NCBI GenBank assembly: GCA_008375315.1
Contig: CP032507.1
Location: 2,789,001 to 2,853,000 of the forward strand
Direction: 5' to 3'
Source of the DNA: Ectothiorhodospiraceae bacterium BW-2
Lineage (GTDB): Bacteria; Pseudomonadota; Gammaproteobacteria; Thiohalomonadales; Thiohalomonadaceae
Length of the DNA: 64,000 bases
In this document: in pieces, positions 43,059 to 53,426 of the stretch
How positions within the stretch are numbered: the stretch's first letter is position 1
Layout of the letters: each line of letters starts with the position of its first letter
Made by a program: the position numbers and the translations under genes
Notes under the pieces: model-generated
Told to the model about the DNA's origin: nothing
The model's input: only the letters and a program-made list of their open reading frames with translations
Database searches by the model: none

Positions 43059-43222
43059 AATCACTCCTGTTTGGTTCATCTTCTGTTATGATGGCTAATC
43101 GTTGCTGAGTCGTTCAGTAGAGTTTAGGCTATTATAGCCGATGCGCGAAGTAAAACAGTTTTTTGCAGCCAAGAGTCGCTCCGCCCTCTCCCCCTCCCGC
43201 TAGAGTATTGTGAAATAACCCT

Positions 43223-44734
43223 ATGTTTGATGACTATATTCGTAAAATTTTGACCGCACGGGTCTATGATGTTGCGCAAGAGACCCCGCTCGATTGGGCT
43301 CCCAATTTGAGTCGCCGCTATCGTAACCAGATATGGTTTAAACGCGAAGATCTGCAACCGGTCTTCTCTTTTAAGCTGCGTGGTGCCTATAACCGTATGG
43401 TAAAGCTAACTGCGGCGCAGCGCCAGCCCGGGGTGATTACCTCATCGGCCGGTAATCACGCCCAAGGGGTGGCGCTATCGGCTCGCTATCTAGGCATTGA
43501 TGCGCTGATTGTGATGCCGCAGACGACGCCAGAGATCAAAGTGAGTGCGGTAAGGCGCTACGGCGCACGGGTGACGCTCCACGGTAGCAGCTATAACGAG
43601 GCGTTCGACTACGCCCTCAAGTGTGCTAAAGAGAGTGGCAAAACCTATATCCCCCCCTATGACGATCCCGATGTGATTGCCGGACAGGGGACGATCGCGA
43701 TGGAGCTGCTGCGCCAGCACCAAGACCCGTTAGATGCGATCTTTGTCCCGGTCGGCGGAGGGGGGCTGATCGCCGGTATCGCCGTCTATGTGAAGGCGAT
43801 ACGGCCCGACATTAAGATCATTGGGGTCGAGCCTGAAGATGCCGCCTCTCTCAGAGCTGCGCTGCTAGCTAACGAGCGGGTGGTACTCGATCAGGTAGGG
43901 CTCTTCGCCGATGGCGTCGCTGTTAAGCAGGTCGGAGAGGAGCCCTACCGCATCGCCCGCGAGTGTGTCGATGAGGTGATTACGGTCACCGCAGATGAAA
44001 TTTGTGCGGCAATTAAAGATGTCTTTGAAGATACTCGCTCGGTTAGTGAACCGGCCGGGGCTCTCGCTGTGGCAGGTATGAAGCGCTATCTGCAGCAACA
44101 TAACCTGACCGAGCAGAACCATATCGCCATCATTAGCGGGGCAAATATGAACTTCGATAGGCTGCGCCATGTGGCCGAAAGGGCGGAGCTTGGGGAGCGG
44201 CGCGAGGCGGTGCTGGCGGTGACGATTCCTGAAAAGCCGGGCAGTTTTCGCCACTTTTGCCAACTTTTGGGCAGTCGGGCGATTACCGAATTTAACTATC
44301 GTATGGCCGATTCCCGGCAGGCCCATATCTTCGTCGGTATTCAACTCACCGGAGCTGAGCAGGAGCTAAGTGAGCTGCTGCAACAGCTACAGCACAACGA
44401 TCTGCCCGCCATCGATTTAAGCGATAACGAAGCGGCCAAACTCCATGTGCGCTATATGGTCGGCGGACGGGCTAAGGTCGATCATGAGCGGCTAATGCGG
44501 TTTGAGTTTCCCGAGCGCCCCGGCGCACTGCTCCACTTTTTGAACCGCACCGGAGGCCACTGGAATATCAGCCTGTTTCACTACCGCAACCATGGTGCCG
44601 CCTACGGTCGAGTCTTGGTGGGGATGCAGGTGCCGCCGGGGGATGAGGCTGCCTTTAGGGACTTTCTGGAGCAGGTGGGGTATCGCTGGTGGGATGAGGC
44701 GGCGAATCCGATCTATGGGCTGTTTTTGCAGTGA
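43223..44734 (+). CDS. ilvA: threonine ammonia-lyase, biosynthetic
   Basis: 503 residues. The PLP lysine lies in FSFKLRGAYNRM (near residue 52), with the glycine-rich loop VGGGGLIAGIAVY and the SAGNHAQGVALS segment. Two C-terminal regulatory ACT-like domains follow, beginning LAVTIPEKPGSFRHFC and MRFEFPERPGALLHFL, as in the feedback-inhibited biosynthetic enzyme. It makes 2-oxobutanoate for isoleucine. The 3' end overlaps the convergent histidine kinase gene by 80 bases, an unusually long overlap. Confidence 0.97.
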   Translation: MFDDYIRKILTARVYDVAQETPLDWAPNLSRRYRNQIWFKREDLQPVFSFKLRGAYNRMVKLTAAQRQPGVITSSAGNHAQGVALSARYLGIDALIVMPQTTPEIKVSAVRRYGARVTLHGSSYNEAFDYALKCAKESGKTYIPPYDDPDVIAGQGTIAMELLRQHQDPLDAIFVPVGGGGLIAGIAVYVKAIRPDIKIIGVEPEDAASLRAALLANERVVLDQVGLFADGVAVKQVGEEPYRIARECVDEVITVTADEICAAIKDVFEDTRSVSEPAGALAVAGMKRYLQQHNLTEQNHIAIISGANMNFDRLRHVAERAELGERREAVLAVTIPEKPGSFRHFCQLLGSRAITEFNYRMADSRQAHIFVGIQLTGAEQELSELLQQLQHNDLPAIDLSDNEAAKLHVRYMVGGRAKVDHERLMRFEFPERPGALLHFLNRTGGHWNISLFHYRNHGAAYGRVLVGMQVPPGDEAAFRDFLEQVGYRWWDEAANPIYGLFLQ

Positions 44735-47700
44735 GGGTGGCGAGCCGGTTGAGCTGCGCTAGCGCACTCTCGAAATCGAAACTCTCTACCGCATCGATAA
44801 ACGGGTCGTAGTCTGCACCAAAATAGCTCTGTAGCAGCGCCGTATGCCTCTCGACCGTCTTTAGGCTGGCGATGTTACTCATCTCTAGCTGCTGGGTCAA
44901 TTCGGCGCGGAGAGGCTCAAAGGCGGTTAAATCGATGCGGGCACCACGCTCGGGTGTCGCGCTCCCCTGTGGCGGCGGTAGGTGGCGCAAGATAGCGTGA
45001 ATAAGCTGATCTAGAACGGGGGTGAGGTCGGCTAGCGGCTGCTCTAGCAGCGGTAACTCTTTACCGCTTGTTATCGCCGTTTCGATAGTTGCCGCCATTT
45101 GGCTCAGCTCGCGAAGCCCAATTTGTGCGGCACTCCCCTTTAGCGTGTGGGCGATACGGCGGGCGCTCTCTCGGTCACCCTTTTGCAGCGTTTGAGTCAG
45201 TTCGGTCATAAAAGAGCGGTGGTTGCGGGCGAATTTATGTATCAATTTGAGTAGCAGCGCCTCCTTGCCCATGGTATGGCTCAACGCTATGCTGGCATCG
45301 ATTCCTGGTAGCTGGCGCCAGTCGAGGCTAGGAGCCGACTCAGGCGATGGCGGGGCGGGGGGTGGGGCGGGAGCCTGGGAGGTTGGCCGTTTGGCAAGTT
45401 GTAGTAGCTGTTGCCATAACTCTGCCGGCACAATCGGTTTGGCAAGATAGCCGCTCATGCCGGCTTGCAGACAGCGTTGGCGATCTTCCGCTAGCGCATT
45501 GGCGGTCATCGCGATAATTGGCGTCTGCTTCCCTTGGGGGAGTTTGAGGATCTCAGTGGTTGCCGTTAAGCCATCCATCACCGGCATCTGTATATCCATT
45601 AAGATAGCGCTATAGCCTGCCGCCCCCTTTTGGGCCACCTTTTGCACCGCAACGGCACCATTTTCGGCCCAATCGACCCCAAAGCCGCCCTCTTGTAGCA
45701 GTTCGGTCGCTACATCGCGATTTATCTCATTATCCTCTACCAGTAGCAGGGTAGCCCCTTTGAGGGCGCTAAGCGCTTTTGGGTTCTCCTCTAGCGCTAG
45801 GGATGACTCTGTAGCGTGCAGCTCCTCCAGTGCCATCTTGCTTAGGCTAAACGGCAATGTCACCCAAAAGGTTGAACCCTTACCCAAAGCGCTGTGCACC
45901 CCTACCTTGCCCCGCATCAGCTCTACTAGTTGTTTCGATATCGCTAGCCCCAATCCGGTGCCGCCATGTTGACGGGTGGTACTCGGGTCGGCCTGTTCAA
46001 ACTGCCGAAATAGCCGCCGCTGCTGTTCAGGGGAGATGCCGATACCGGTATCGCTAATCTCAAAACGGAGCTCTACCTGTTCGCTCGTACGGGTTAGGCT
46101 TGAGAGGGTGAGGCTGATTCGACCTTGATCGGTAAATTTAACCGCGTTAGTGCCAAAGTTAATTAAAATTTGTCCTAAACGGAGCGGATCCCCCACCAGT
46201 GCTCGCGGCACATCAGGGTTAATCCATACCTGTAGCTGTAGCTCTTTAGTCCGGCTCTGATCGTAGATGAGTGTCGTGACGCTCTCAATGACCTGATTGA
46301 GGTTAAACGACCGCTGCTCTAGCTCCAGTTTGCCCGCTTCGATTTTAGAGAGATCGAGAATATCGTTAATCAGCCCCAATAGGTGGCGCCCCGAGAGCTG
46401 AATCCGCTCCAAATAGTTACGCTGTTTGGGGGTTAAAGAGCTCTTTAGCGCTAAGTGGGTGGTGCCGATAATCGCATTCATCGGGGTGCGAATCTCATGG
46501 CTCATATTGGCCAGAAAGTCCGATTTAAGTTGCGCTGCCGATTCGGCCAGCGCTTTAGCTTCGGCAAGCTGCTCTAGCGCCTCATGTTCGGCGCTAATAT
46601 CGTCAACGACCCACACCGTCCCCTTGTCGGGATCGTCAACGCTGACGGCAGCGCCGGCTAATCGTGCCCAAAAGCGGCTGCCGTCACGGCGCAGTAGCTG
46701 CTGCTCTCGCTTGTGGGTCTCTCCGTTCCAGATCAGCGTGTAGGAGGCCGTGTCGATCTGAGCCTCCTCTTCACTGGTGTACCAAATGCGTGTTTTTTGT
46801 CCCACCATCTCCCCCTCAGGCCAGCCGAATATCTCATGGAGGCGCTGGTTACAGCGGATTAACACCCGATGTTGAATAAGGGCGATGCCGGAGCTGGCGG
46901 TCTCAAAAATCGCCTGCTGCTCTTGGTAGGCTAGCAGCAGTGCATCGGCGGCCATGCGATCTTCGGTGATATCGTCAATCACCCAGACCGAACCCTTATC
47001 GGGGTGGTGGTGGTCGATGGCGCGGCCGGTGATACGAGTCCAAAAGCGGCTGCCGTTGTGGCGCACCATCTGGCGCTGACAGGCGAAGGCGTGGCCGGCC
47101 CAGATTTTGGGGTAGGCTTGCTGGCTAAACTGCTCATAGCCATCCTCGTCGGCAAACAGGACCCTGGTCGAGCGGTGAATCAGATCGCCCTCATGCCAGC
47201 CAAAGATGCCGTAGGTACGCTGATTGCAGCTAACGATGCGCCGATCGATCACCAGCATAATGCCGGAGTTGGCAGAGTCGAGGATCGCTTGCTGCTCGGC
47301 GGTGCGTTGAGTAACGACATCCTCTAAATGGTGACGGTGGCGCTCTAGCTCCTCCTGTAGCTCTATCCGTTGGGTAATATCCTCTTTAATGGCTAGGTAG
47401 TGGCTAATTTGGCCACTTTCGAGACGAACGGGTGAGATGCGGGCGTGTTCAATATACTCACTGCCATCTTTGCGTTGATTAATGAGCTCCCCTTGCCAGG
47501 TCATACCTAGTTGTAGTCGTGCCCACATCTCCCGATAGACCGATTGGGGAGTGCGCCCCGACTGTAGTATGCGCGGATTTTGGCCTAGCGCCTCCTCACG
47601 ACTGTAGCCGGTCGCCTCGGTAAAGGCGGCGTTGACATACTCAATTTCGGCCTCCAGATTGGTGATCACGATGCTTTCGGAGCTCTGCTCTACCGCTAGA

Positions 47701-48869
47701 TAGAGTCTATTGAGCTGATTTTGAACTCGCTTTTCAGCGCTAATATCGCGCCACATTGCTAACATATAGGTGTGTTGGCGCAGTGTGAGGGTGCCGATAT
47801 TGACATGAACATCGATAACATGCCCCTCTTTGTGCCGATGCTGGGTGACAAATGAGCTGTGGCCATGTTGCTGCACCTCTGCGGCAATATGATCGAGCTG
47901 ATCTTGAGTCAACTCAGCTTGAAACGCCGCAACTGCCTGACCGATGCGTTCGTGGCGGTGATAACCGAGCATGTTACAGCTAGCTGGATTGGCCTCAATA
48001 ATGGTCATGCTCTTTGGATCGGCAAGCTCAATCGCATCGGGTGCCTGCTCTAAAATGGCTGACATTAGGGCGAGGTTATCCTCTAGCTGCTGCTGTTCTT
48101 GGTGTCGTTTAACGCTCTCTGCTAACCGCTTAGCAATCGCTTCGAGCAGGGTGATCTCTTCGGGAATAAACGCTGGCACCTCCCCCTCTGGCGGCGGCAG
48201 GCGATAGCTAACAGAGAGGGTGCAGTTGTGGTCGCTATCGCGGCAAAAGCGCTGATGAATCGTCGGACCATCGTACTTGCGGCCGTAGCGGCTATCGGCG
48301 CACTCGATTAGCGCAGCGCACTGTGCCGGATAGCGCATCGCCGCCGGCAGACGCTTGACGATGGCGCTAAACATCGATGCGAGTTCGGTATGCTCTTCGG
48401 TGATACGAAAAATATCGTATAGACAGGAGAGCTCCTTCATCCGTTCGGTCAGTTCGTACTCTGATTGTGTGAGTTGATGGTGCTGCTCAGAGAGCCGCTG
48501 TAGCATCTGGTTAAAGGCGATCGCTAGCTGGCCTAACTCACCGAGCCACTGCTCCGGTAGTGGCCGCTCTCGCTCTGTACCGATAGTGCGACTGGCCTGT
48601 ATTAGCTGCTGTAGCGGGATAACCAGATGGTAGTGTAACCAGAGGCTGAGGGCGGTGGCCAGTAGCAGTAGCGTGGCGATGAGCGGTAGCTGAAACAGGA
48701 GTTCGTTATGGCGCAGCCGCTGCAATTCAGGTGCTAAATCGACCTTAAGGTAGATAAAGCCGTACTCTTGACCCTCGCTCTTATCTCCTAACGAGGGCGG
48801 CCAGCGCAGCGGTTGTCGTAGCTGTAGAGTCTCCCCGTTCAGCTCTAGCGAGGGGGTGGGGGGCGGCAC
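44655..48869 (-). CDS. hybrid sensor histidine kinase with multiple PAS, receiver and HPt domains (5' part frameshifted off)
   Basis: 1404 residues from the first usable GTG. A membrane segment (about 57-78) and HAMP region are followed by a GAF-like stretch, then four PAS/PAC units (about 265-770; the last two are near-duplicates with IFGWxEGxxxxxxTR). HisKA has H791 in NMSHEIRTPMNAIIG, then HATPase_c, a receiver with D1092 in ILMDIQMPVMDG, and an HPt with H1241 in HTLKGSAAQIG. It is a full phosphorelay in one chain. The natural N-terminus with the first membrane segment is encoded just upstream in another frame (48872-49222). Merging the two restores a two-segment sensor. No output regulator is adjacent. 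Confidence 0.9.
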   Translation of the reverse strand: MPPPTPSLELNGETLQLRQPLRWPPSLGDKSEGQEYGFIYLKVDLAPELQRLRHNELLFQLPLIATLLLLATALSLWLHYHLVIPLQQLIQASRTIGTERERPLPEQWLGELGQLAIAFNQMLQRLSEQHHQLTQSEYELTERMKELSCLYDIFRITEEHTELASMFSAIVKRLPAAMRYPAQCAALIECADSRYGRKYDGPTIHQRFCRDSDHNCTLSVSYRLPPPEGEVPAFIPEEITLLEAIAKRLAESVKRHQEQQQLEDNLALMSAILEQAPDAIELADPKSMTIIEANPASCNMLGYHRHERIGQAVAAFQAELTQDQLDHIAAEVQQHGHSSFVTQHRHKEGHVIDVHVNIGTLTLRQHTYMLAMWRDISAEKRVQNQLNRLYLAVEQSSESIVITNLEAEIEYVNAAFTEATGYSREEALGQNPRILQSGRTPQSVYREMWARLQLGMTWQGELINQRKDGSEYIEHARISPVRLESGQISHYLAIKEDITQRIELQEELERHRHHLEDVVTQRTAEQQAILDSANSGIMLVIDRRIVSCNQRTYGIFGWHEGDLIHRSTRVLFADEDGYEQFSQQAYPKIWAGHAFACQRQMVRHNGSRFWTRITGRAIDHHHPDKGSVWVIDDITEDRMAADALLLAYQEQQAIFETASSGIALIQHRVLIRCNQRLHEIFGWPEGEMVGQKTRIWYTSEEEAQIDTASYTLIWNGETHKREQQLLRRDGSRFWARLAGAAVSVDDPDKGTVWVVDDISAEHEALEQLAEAKALAESAAQLKSDFLANMSHEIRTPMNAIIGTTHLALKSSLTPKQRNYLERIQLSGRHLLGLINDILDLSKIEAGKLELEQRSFNLNQVIESVTTLIYDQSRTKELQLQVWINPDVPRALVGDPLRLGQILINFGTNAVKFTDQGRISLTLSSLTRTSEQVELRFEISDTGIGISPEQQRRLFRQFEQADPSTTRQHGGTGLGLAISKQLVELMRGKVGVHSALGKGSTFWVTLPFSLSKMALEELHATESSLALEENPKALSALKGATLLLVEDNEINRDVATELLQEGGFGVDWAENGAVAVQKVAQKGAAGYSAILMDIQMPVMDGLTATTEILKLPQGKQTPIIAMTANALAEDRQRCLQAGMSGYLAKPIVPAELWQQLLQLAKRPTSQAPAPPPAPPSPESAPSLDWRQLPGIDASIALSHTMGKEALLLKLIHKFARNHRSFMTELTQTLQKGDRESARRIAHTLKGSAAQIGLRELSQMAATIETAITSGKELPLLEQPLADLTPVLDQLIHAILRHLPPPQGSATPERGARIDLTAFEPLRAELTQQLEMSNIASLKTVERHTALLQSYFGADYDPFIDAVESFDFESALAQLNRLATLTAKTAHRSDSPPHPTSDTPPAPESP

Positions 48870-48871
48870 CG

Positions 48872-49222
48872 TCAGAGTGAGGCGAGGGGAGGGGGGGATG
48901 TTAACTCTACCTCCATGCGGGGGTTCATTAACTGCACTACCGTCCCCGGTATGAGACGGGCGGTCAACTGCAACTCCTGCTGTACGATCTCGGGGTGTTG
49001 GGCAATAATAGTCTCAGCCATCTGGGCAAGATGCTCGACTCGCCCCTGCAATCGCTTGCTATTTTCGGTGATATAGTTTTCGGTATGGTGCTGCAGTGTC
49101 AATAAGATCACCACTAGGGCGCCGACTAGCAGTGTTAGTATTAGCCCTAGCGGTAGCAGGACAAAAATTGAGCGAAACTTAGGTTCTCTCCCCGGCCTAT
49201 TTTTTTGGAGGGGGTGTCTCAT
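48872..49222 (-). CDS. N-terminal membrane sensor part of the hybrid histidine kinase, split by frameshift
   Basis: 116 residues: a basic N-terminus, one membrane segment (IFVLLPLGLILTLLVGALVV) and a periplasmic helix, then an abrupt stop after TSPPPLASL. The kinase frame continues without a stop from the C7 run (plus-strand G7 at 48891-48897). One added base in that run would give a continuous protein of about 1520 residues, with the periplasmic domain bounded by two membrane segments. As read, the chain is split. Either translation is interrupted by a real frameshift, which may be phase variable, or the tract length is a sequencing error. Confidence 0.75.
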   Translation of the reverse strand: MRHPLQKNRPGREPKFRSIFVLLPLGLILTLLVGALVVILLTLQHHTENYITENSKRLQGRVEHLAQMAETIIAQHPEIVQQELQLTARLIPGTVVQLMNPRMEVELTSPPPLASL

Positions 49223-49309
49223 TATCGTTATCTCTGGCGTATCTATTTTGTGACTGGTTAAACGGGGTGATTCAGGGGAGTGAATGATCGGGGTATATGG
49301 ATACCTTGA

Positions 49310-50416
49310 TTAACAATAGATCGCCCCTAACGGCGCGGCCTCTCTAGCACCGGTGACCGATGGTAAGTTACCGGCTCTGCCATGCACTCTCTGGCAGGCG
49401 AGCCAAGCAAACGCACTCGCTTCAATCCATTGCGGATCGAGTCCGTAGTGATCGCTGCTCTGTACGGGGCAGCTTAGCCGTTCGGTTAACTGCTGACGAA
49501 GTAGTGGGTTGGCAGCACCGCCACCACAGACGATGACCTCTTGGCAGTCGGGGGCATGGCGCTCTACTGCGGTAGCCACACTCTCAACGGTTAGTTGATA
49601 GAGTGTTCGCTGCACATCGACTGCCGCCTCCTGTTGCCACTGGGGGAGGAGCCAGTCGAGATTAAATAGCTCTCGGCCACAGCTCTTCGGCGGTGTGCGC
49701 TGGAAATAGGGCTCCTGACAGAGTCGTTGCAGCAGTTCGGGTATCAGGCGACCTTGATTGCCCCAGTGGCCATTGTGATCGTAGTGGTATGGCGATTCGG
49801 GGTGGTGGCGGCGATACCACTGATCGAGTAGCGTATTGGCTGGGCCGGTATCGAAACCGGTAATCGTACCCGCCGACTCAGCTGGGGGGAGCAGGGTTAA
49901 GTTGGCGATGCCACCTAAATTGAGTACGGCTCGGTGGCGCTGAGGGTGGTGCCATAGATATTGGTGGAAGGCGGGAACTAGGGGAGCCCCTTCGCCCCCT
50001 AAAGCGATATCGCGCCGGCGTAGATCGGCAACCACCGTGATGCCACAGCGAGTGGCAACCCGATTAGGATCGCCTAGTTGCAGTGTAAAGGGGTAGGGGG
50101 CTTGCGGATAGTGGGCGATCGTTTGACCGTGGAGGCCGATGGCGGCAATGTCGCTCGGCGAGAGTTGGGTTTGCTGTAATAGCGCTGTCACGGCGTCAGC
50201 GTAGCTCTCGCCGAGTAGAGCATCGGTTTGACCTAGTTCGGTTAGCGCGATCTTAGGCTGCTGAATGAGCTGCTCTAGCCGCTGGCGCAGTTCGGGGCCA
50301 AAGGGGGTGTGGTGGGTGGCTAAGAGCGCAAAACGGGGCTCGAATCGAGTTAGCGCTAGATCGATACCATCGACACTAGTGCCAGACATCACGCCTATAT
50401 AGAGCGATTGGGTCAA
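49310..50416 (-). CDS. anmK: anhydro-N-acetylmuramic acid kinase
   Basis: 368 residues. The ATP-binding and sugar-binding motifs are YIGVMSGTSVDGIDLAL, IGLHGQTIAHYP, LNLGGIANLTLLP, GFDTGPANTLLDQW and VCGGGAANPLL. AnmK phosphorylates and opens anhydroMurNAc from recycled peptidoglycan. The only start that keeps the N-terminus is a TTG at 50416, 10 bases past nadA; no later ATG precedes the conserved region. It is the last gene of an aspS-nadA-anmK run. Confidence 0.95.
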   Translation of the reverse strand: MTQSLYIGVMSGTSVDGIDLALTRFEPRFALLATHHTPFGPELRQRLEQLIQQPKIALTELGQTDALLGESYADAVTALLQQTQLSPSDIAAIGLHGQTIAHYPQAPYPFTLQLGDPNRVATRCGITVVADLRRRDIALGGEGAPLVPAFHQYLWHHPQRHRAVLNLGGIANLTLLPPAESAGTITGFDTGPANTLLDQWYRRHHPESPYHYDHNGHWGNQGRLIPELLQRLCQEPYFQRTPPKSCGRELFNLDWLLPQWQQEAAVDVQRTLYQLTVESVATAVERHAPDCQEVIVCGGGAANPLLRQQLTERLSCPVQSSDHYGLDPQWIEASAFAWLACQRVHGRAGNLPSVTGAREAAPLGAIYC

Positions 50417-50426
50417 CAGGGTGGCC

Positions 50427-51518
50427 CTAAATAGTTAACATTCTCTCTAGCGCGATTTTGGCCTCAGCCGCCGTCGCGGCGGGGACTTGAATGGGGTTGA
50501 CCACCACGCCTTCGACCAGATTCTCCAGTGTCCAGGCCAGATGTTGCGGGTCGATACGAAACATGGTGGAGCACATACAGATAGTCGGCGACATAAAGTG
50601 GATCGCCTTATTCTCTGCTGCAAAACGCTGATTGAGGCGGTTAACCAGATTTAGCTCGGTGCCGACTAGCCAGCGAGTGCCAGCGGGGGAGTCGGCGATG
50701 GTTTGAATAATCATTTCGGTCGAGCCGACCGCATCAGAGGCTTGACAGACCTCAAACGACGATTCAGGGTGAGAGATCACTTTGGCTTCGGGGTATTTGG
50801 CTCGAAACCGCTCAATATGTTGTGGCTGAAAGAGCTGATGCACCGAGCAGAACCCTTTCCAGAGGACTATTTTGGCCTGCTGAATCTGTTCTGGAGTGAG
50901 GCCGCCTAGCGGCTGATCAAAATCCCAAATAACCATCTGTTCTAAAGGGATTCCCATGCGGTAGCCGCTATTACGACCTAAGTGTTGATCGGGGAAGAAT
51001 AGCACCTTCTCCCGCCGTTCAAACGACCACGCTAAGACCCGACTCGCATTGGAGGAGGTACAGACTACCCCCCCATGGCGACCGCAAAAGGCTTTTAGAT
51101 CGGCTGCCGAGTTAATATAGGTTACGGGAGTGAGCTGCTCATCGGGGGTAAGATAGTCGCTTAACTCCTGCCAAGCGCGTTCAACTGCCGGTAGGTTGGC
51201 CATATCAGCCATGGAGCAGCCGGCCCCCATATCGGGCAAAATGGCGATCTGGCTATCGCGGGAGAGGATATCGGCTACTTCAGCCATAAAGTGGACGCCG
51301 CAGAAGATAATATACTCCGCCTCCGATTCAGCCGCCTGACGCGACAGCTTGAGTGAGTCGCCCGAGTAGTCGGCGAAGAGGAATACCTCATCGCGCTGGT
51401 AGTGGTGGCCGAGGATCACCACCCGACTGCCGAGGGTCGCTTTAGCCGTTGCAATCCGTTCGGCGCACTCACTGTCGGAGAGGGAGATATAGGCTTGAAT
51501 CGGCAGTGGTGAGCTCAT
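50427..51518 (-). CDS. nadA: quinolinate synthase
   Basis: 363 residues. The three [4Fe-4S] cysteines are in FCGVHFMAE, CTSSNA and PTICMCSTMFRIDP. The dihydroxyacetone phosphate region VILGHHYQRDEVF is also present. NadA condenses iminoaspartate and dihydroxyacetone phosphate to quinolinate in NAD synthesis. AAGGAG precedes the ATG. It follows aspS by 6 bases, so the two are co-transcribed. No nadB or nadC is seen. Confidence 0.96.
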   Translation of the reverse strand: MSSPLPIQAYISLSDSECAERIATAKATLGSRVVILGHHYQRDEVFLFADYSGDSLKLSRQAAESEAEYIIFCGVHFMAEVADILSRDSQIAILPDMGAGCSMADMANLPAVERAWQELSDYLTPDEQLTPVTYINSAADLKAFCGRHGGVVCTSSNASRVLAWSFERREKVLFFPDQHLGRNSGYRMGIPLEQMVIWDFDQPLGGLTPEQIQQAKIVLWKGFCSVHQLFQPQHIERFRAKYPEAKVISHPESSFEVCQASDAVGSTEMIIQTIADSPAGTRWLVGTELNLVNRLNQRFAAENKAIHFMSPTICMCSTMFRIDPQHLAWTLENLVEGVVVNPIQVPAATAAEAKIALERMLTI

Positions 51519-51524
51519 AGCGAG

Positions 51525-53315
51525 TTACTCCTTGCCGCTAGGGGGGCGCTGAATGCGGATACCGAGCTCGACTAACTGCTCGTTACTGACCGCAGCCGGC
51601 GCATCGGTCAGGAGGCAGGCGGCTGTTTGGGTTTTAGGGAAGGCCATTACATCGCGAATCGAGCGGGCACCGGTCATGAGCATCACTAGCCGATCAAGCC
51701 CAAAGGCGATGCCGCCATGGGGGGGGGCACCATACTGCAGGGCTTTTAGCAGAAAGCCGAACTTATCTTCCGCCTCTTCTGGCGTAATTCCTAAGGCGGT
51801 AAAGACCGTTTTTTGCACCTCAGGCTGGTAGATCCGCAGCGAGCCGCCACCGATTTCGGTGCCGTTAAGTACCATGTCGTAGGCGCGGGAGAGGGCGGCA
51901 CCGGGATCGTGGCTCAATGTGTCGATATCCTCATCCCGTGGCGCCGTGAAGGGGTGGTGCAGTGCGTGCCAGCGGTTAGCCTTCTCATCCCACTCAAACA
52001 TCGGAAAATCGACCACCCATAGCGGCTGCCAGCCGCGCTCGACTAGCTCTCTATCGTGGCCGAGTTTTTCACGCAGGGCACCGAGCGCCTCATTGACAAT
52101 TTTGGCTCTATCGGCCCCAAAAAATATTAAATCGCCATCTTCAGCACCGACTCGCGCCATGATGGCGTTAATGACCTCATCGGGGAGGAATTTTAGAATC
52201 GGTGACTGTAGCCCCTCACGACCCTTAGCTAGCTCGCCCACTTTAATGTAGGCTAGCCCCTTAGCGCCGTAGATGGCGACAAATTTGGTGTAGTCGTCGA
52301 TCTCTTTACGGCTTAGGCGGCTACCGGAGGGTAGGCGTAGCGCGGCGACGCGGCAGGCGGGGTCGTTCGCAGGTGCGGAGAAGACTTTAAACTCGACTTC
52401 ACGCATTAAATCGGCAATTTCGACTAGCTGTAGCGGAATACGCAGATCGGGTTTATCGGAGCCGTAGCGAGCCATCGCCTCGGCATAACTTAGTCGGGGA
52501 AAGGGGTTAGGGAGATGTTCGTCCAGTACATGGAGGAAGATATGGCGAATCATCTCCTCCATTAGCCCCATAATATCCTCCTCATCGAGGAAGGTGGTCT
52601 CAATATCGAGCTGGGTAAATTCGGGTTGGCGATCAGCGCGTAGATCCTCATCACGAAAACAGCGTACCACCTGATAGTAGCGATCAATACCTGCTACCAT
52701 GAGTAGCTGCTTAAAGAGTTGTGGCGACTGCGGCAGGGCGAAGAAGTTGCCGCGGGAGGTGCGGCTAGGAACGATGTAGTCTCTAGCCCCTTCGGGGGTC
52801 GCTTTGGTGAGCATGGGGGTTTCGACATCTAAAAAGCCGTGACTATCGAGATAGTGTCGTAGCTGACTGGTGAGCTGGGAGCGAATTTTGAGCCGTTGTA
52901 GCATCTGCGGACGGCGCAGATCGAGATAGCGGTAGCGCAGCCGTAGCTCCTCATTGACCTCATCGTCGTGAATATCGAGCATAAAGGGGGGCGTCTCGGA
53001 GCGGTTAAGGATGGTCAACTCCTTGCCGAGTACCTCAATGCGGCCAGTTTTTAGATCTAAGTTATCAGTCCCTTCGGGGCGGCGGCGAACGATCCCTTTT
53101 AGCTGTAGGACAAACTCATTACGAACCTGCTCTGCGGTGGCAAAGATATCGGGCGTATCGGGGTCATAGACGACTTGAGTCAATCCTTCACGATCTCGTA
53201 GATCGATAAATATCACCCCGCCATGGTCGCGGCGACGGTGGACCCATCCGGTGAGTTCGACTTCTTGACCAATCATGGTCTCATTGAGATCACCACAGTA
53301 GTGGCTACGCATCAT
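51525..53315 (-). CDS. aspS: aspartate-tRNA ligase
   Basis: 596 residues, the usual bacterial length. An N-terminal OB fold ([21 protein letters not shown]), class II motif 2 ([18 protein letters not shown]), the bacterial GAD insertion (about 290-420) and motif 3 ([22 protein letters not shown]) are complete. It charges tRNA-Asp. AAGGAT precedes tandem ATG codons. Whether it also charges tRNA-Asn cannot be judged from the sequence. Confidence 0.97.
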   Translation of the reverse strand: MMRSHYCGDLNETMIGQEVELTGWVHRRRDHGGVIFIDLRDREGLTQVVYDPDTPDIFATAEQVRNEFVLQLKGIVRRRPEGTDNLDLKTGRIEVLGKELTILNRSETPPFMLDIHDDEVNEELRLRYRYLDLRRPQMLQRLKIRSQLTSQLRHYLDSHGFLDVETPMLTKATPEGARDYIVPSRTSRGNFFALPQSPQLFKQLLMVAGIDRYYQVVRCFRDEDLRADRQPEFTQLDIETTFLDEEDIMGLMEEMIRHIFLHVLDEHLPNPFPRLSYAEAMARYGSDKPDLRIPLQLVEIADLMREVEFKVFSAPANDPACRVAALRLPSGSRLSRKEIDDYTKFVAIYGAKGLAYIKVGELAKGREGLQSPILKFLPDEVINAIMARVGAEDGDLIFFGADRAKIVNEALGALREKLGHDRELVERGWQPLWVVDFPMFEWDEKANRWHALHHPFTAPRDEDIDTLSHDPGAALSRAYDMVLNGTEIGGGSLRIYQPEVQKTVFTALGITPEEAEDKFGFLLKALQYGAPPHGGIAFGLDRLVMLMTGARSIRDVMAFPKTQTAACLLTDAPAAVSNEQLVELGIRIQRPPSGKE

Positions 53316-53426
53316 GGGCTAAGATCCTTTTGGTAGTTGTGCAAAGCAGGTGGTTGATAGATTGCTATCGGGACAAAAAGTCCCGATAACGCAGTTCAAA
53401 GTGTGGCATTAGGCCGATAGGGTAGC

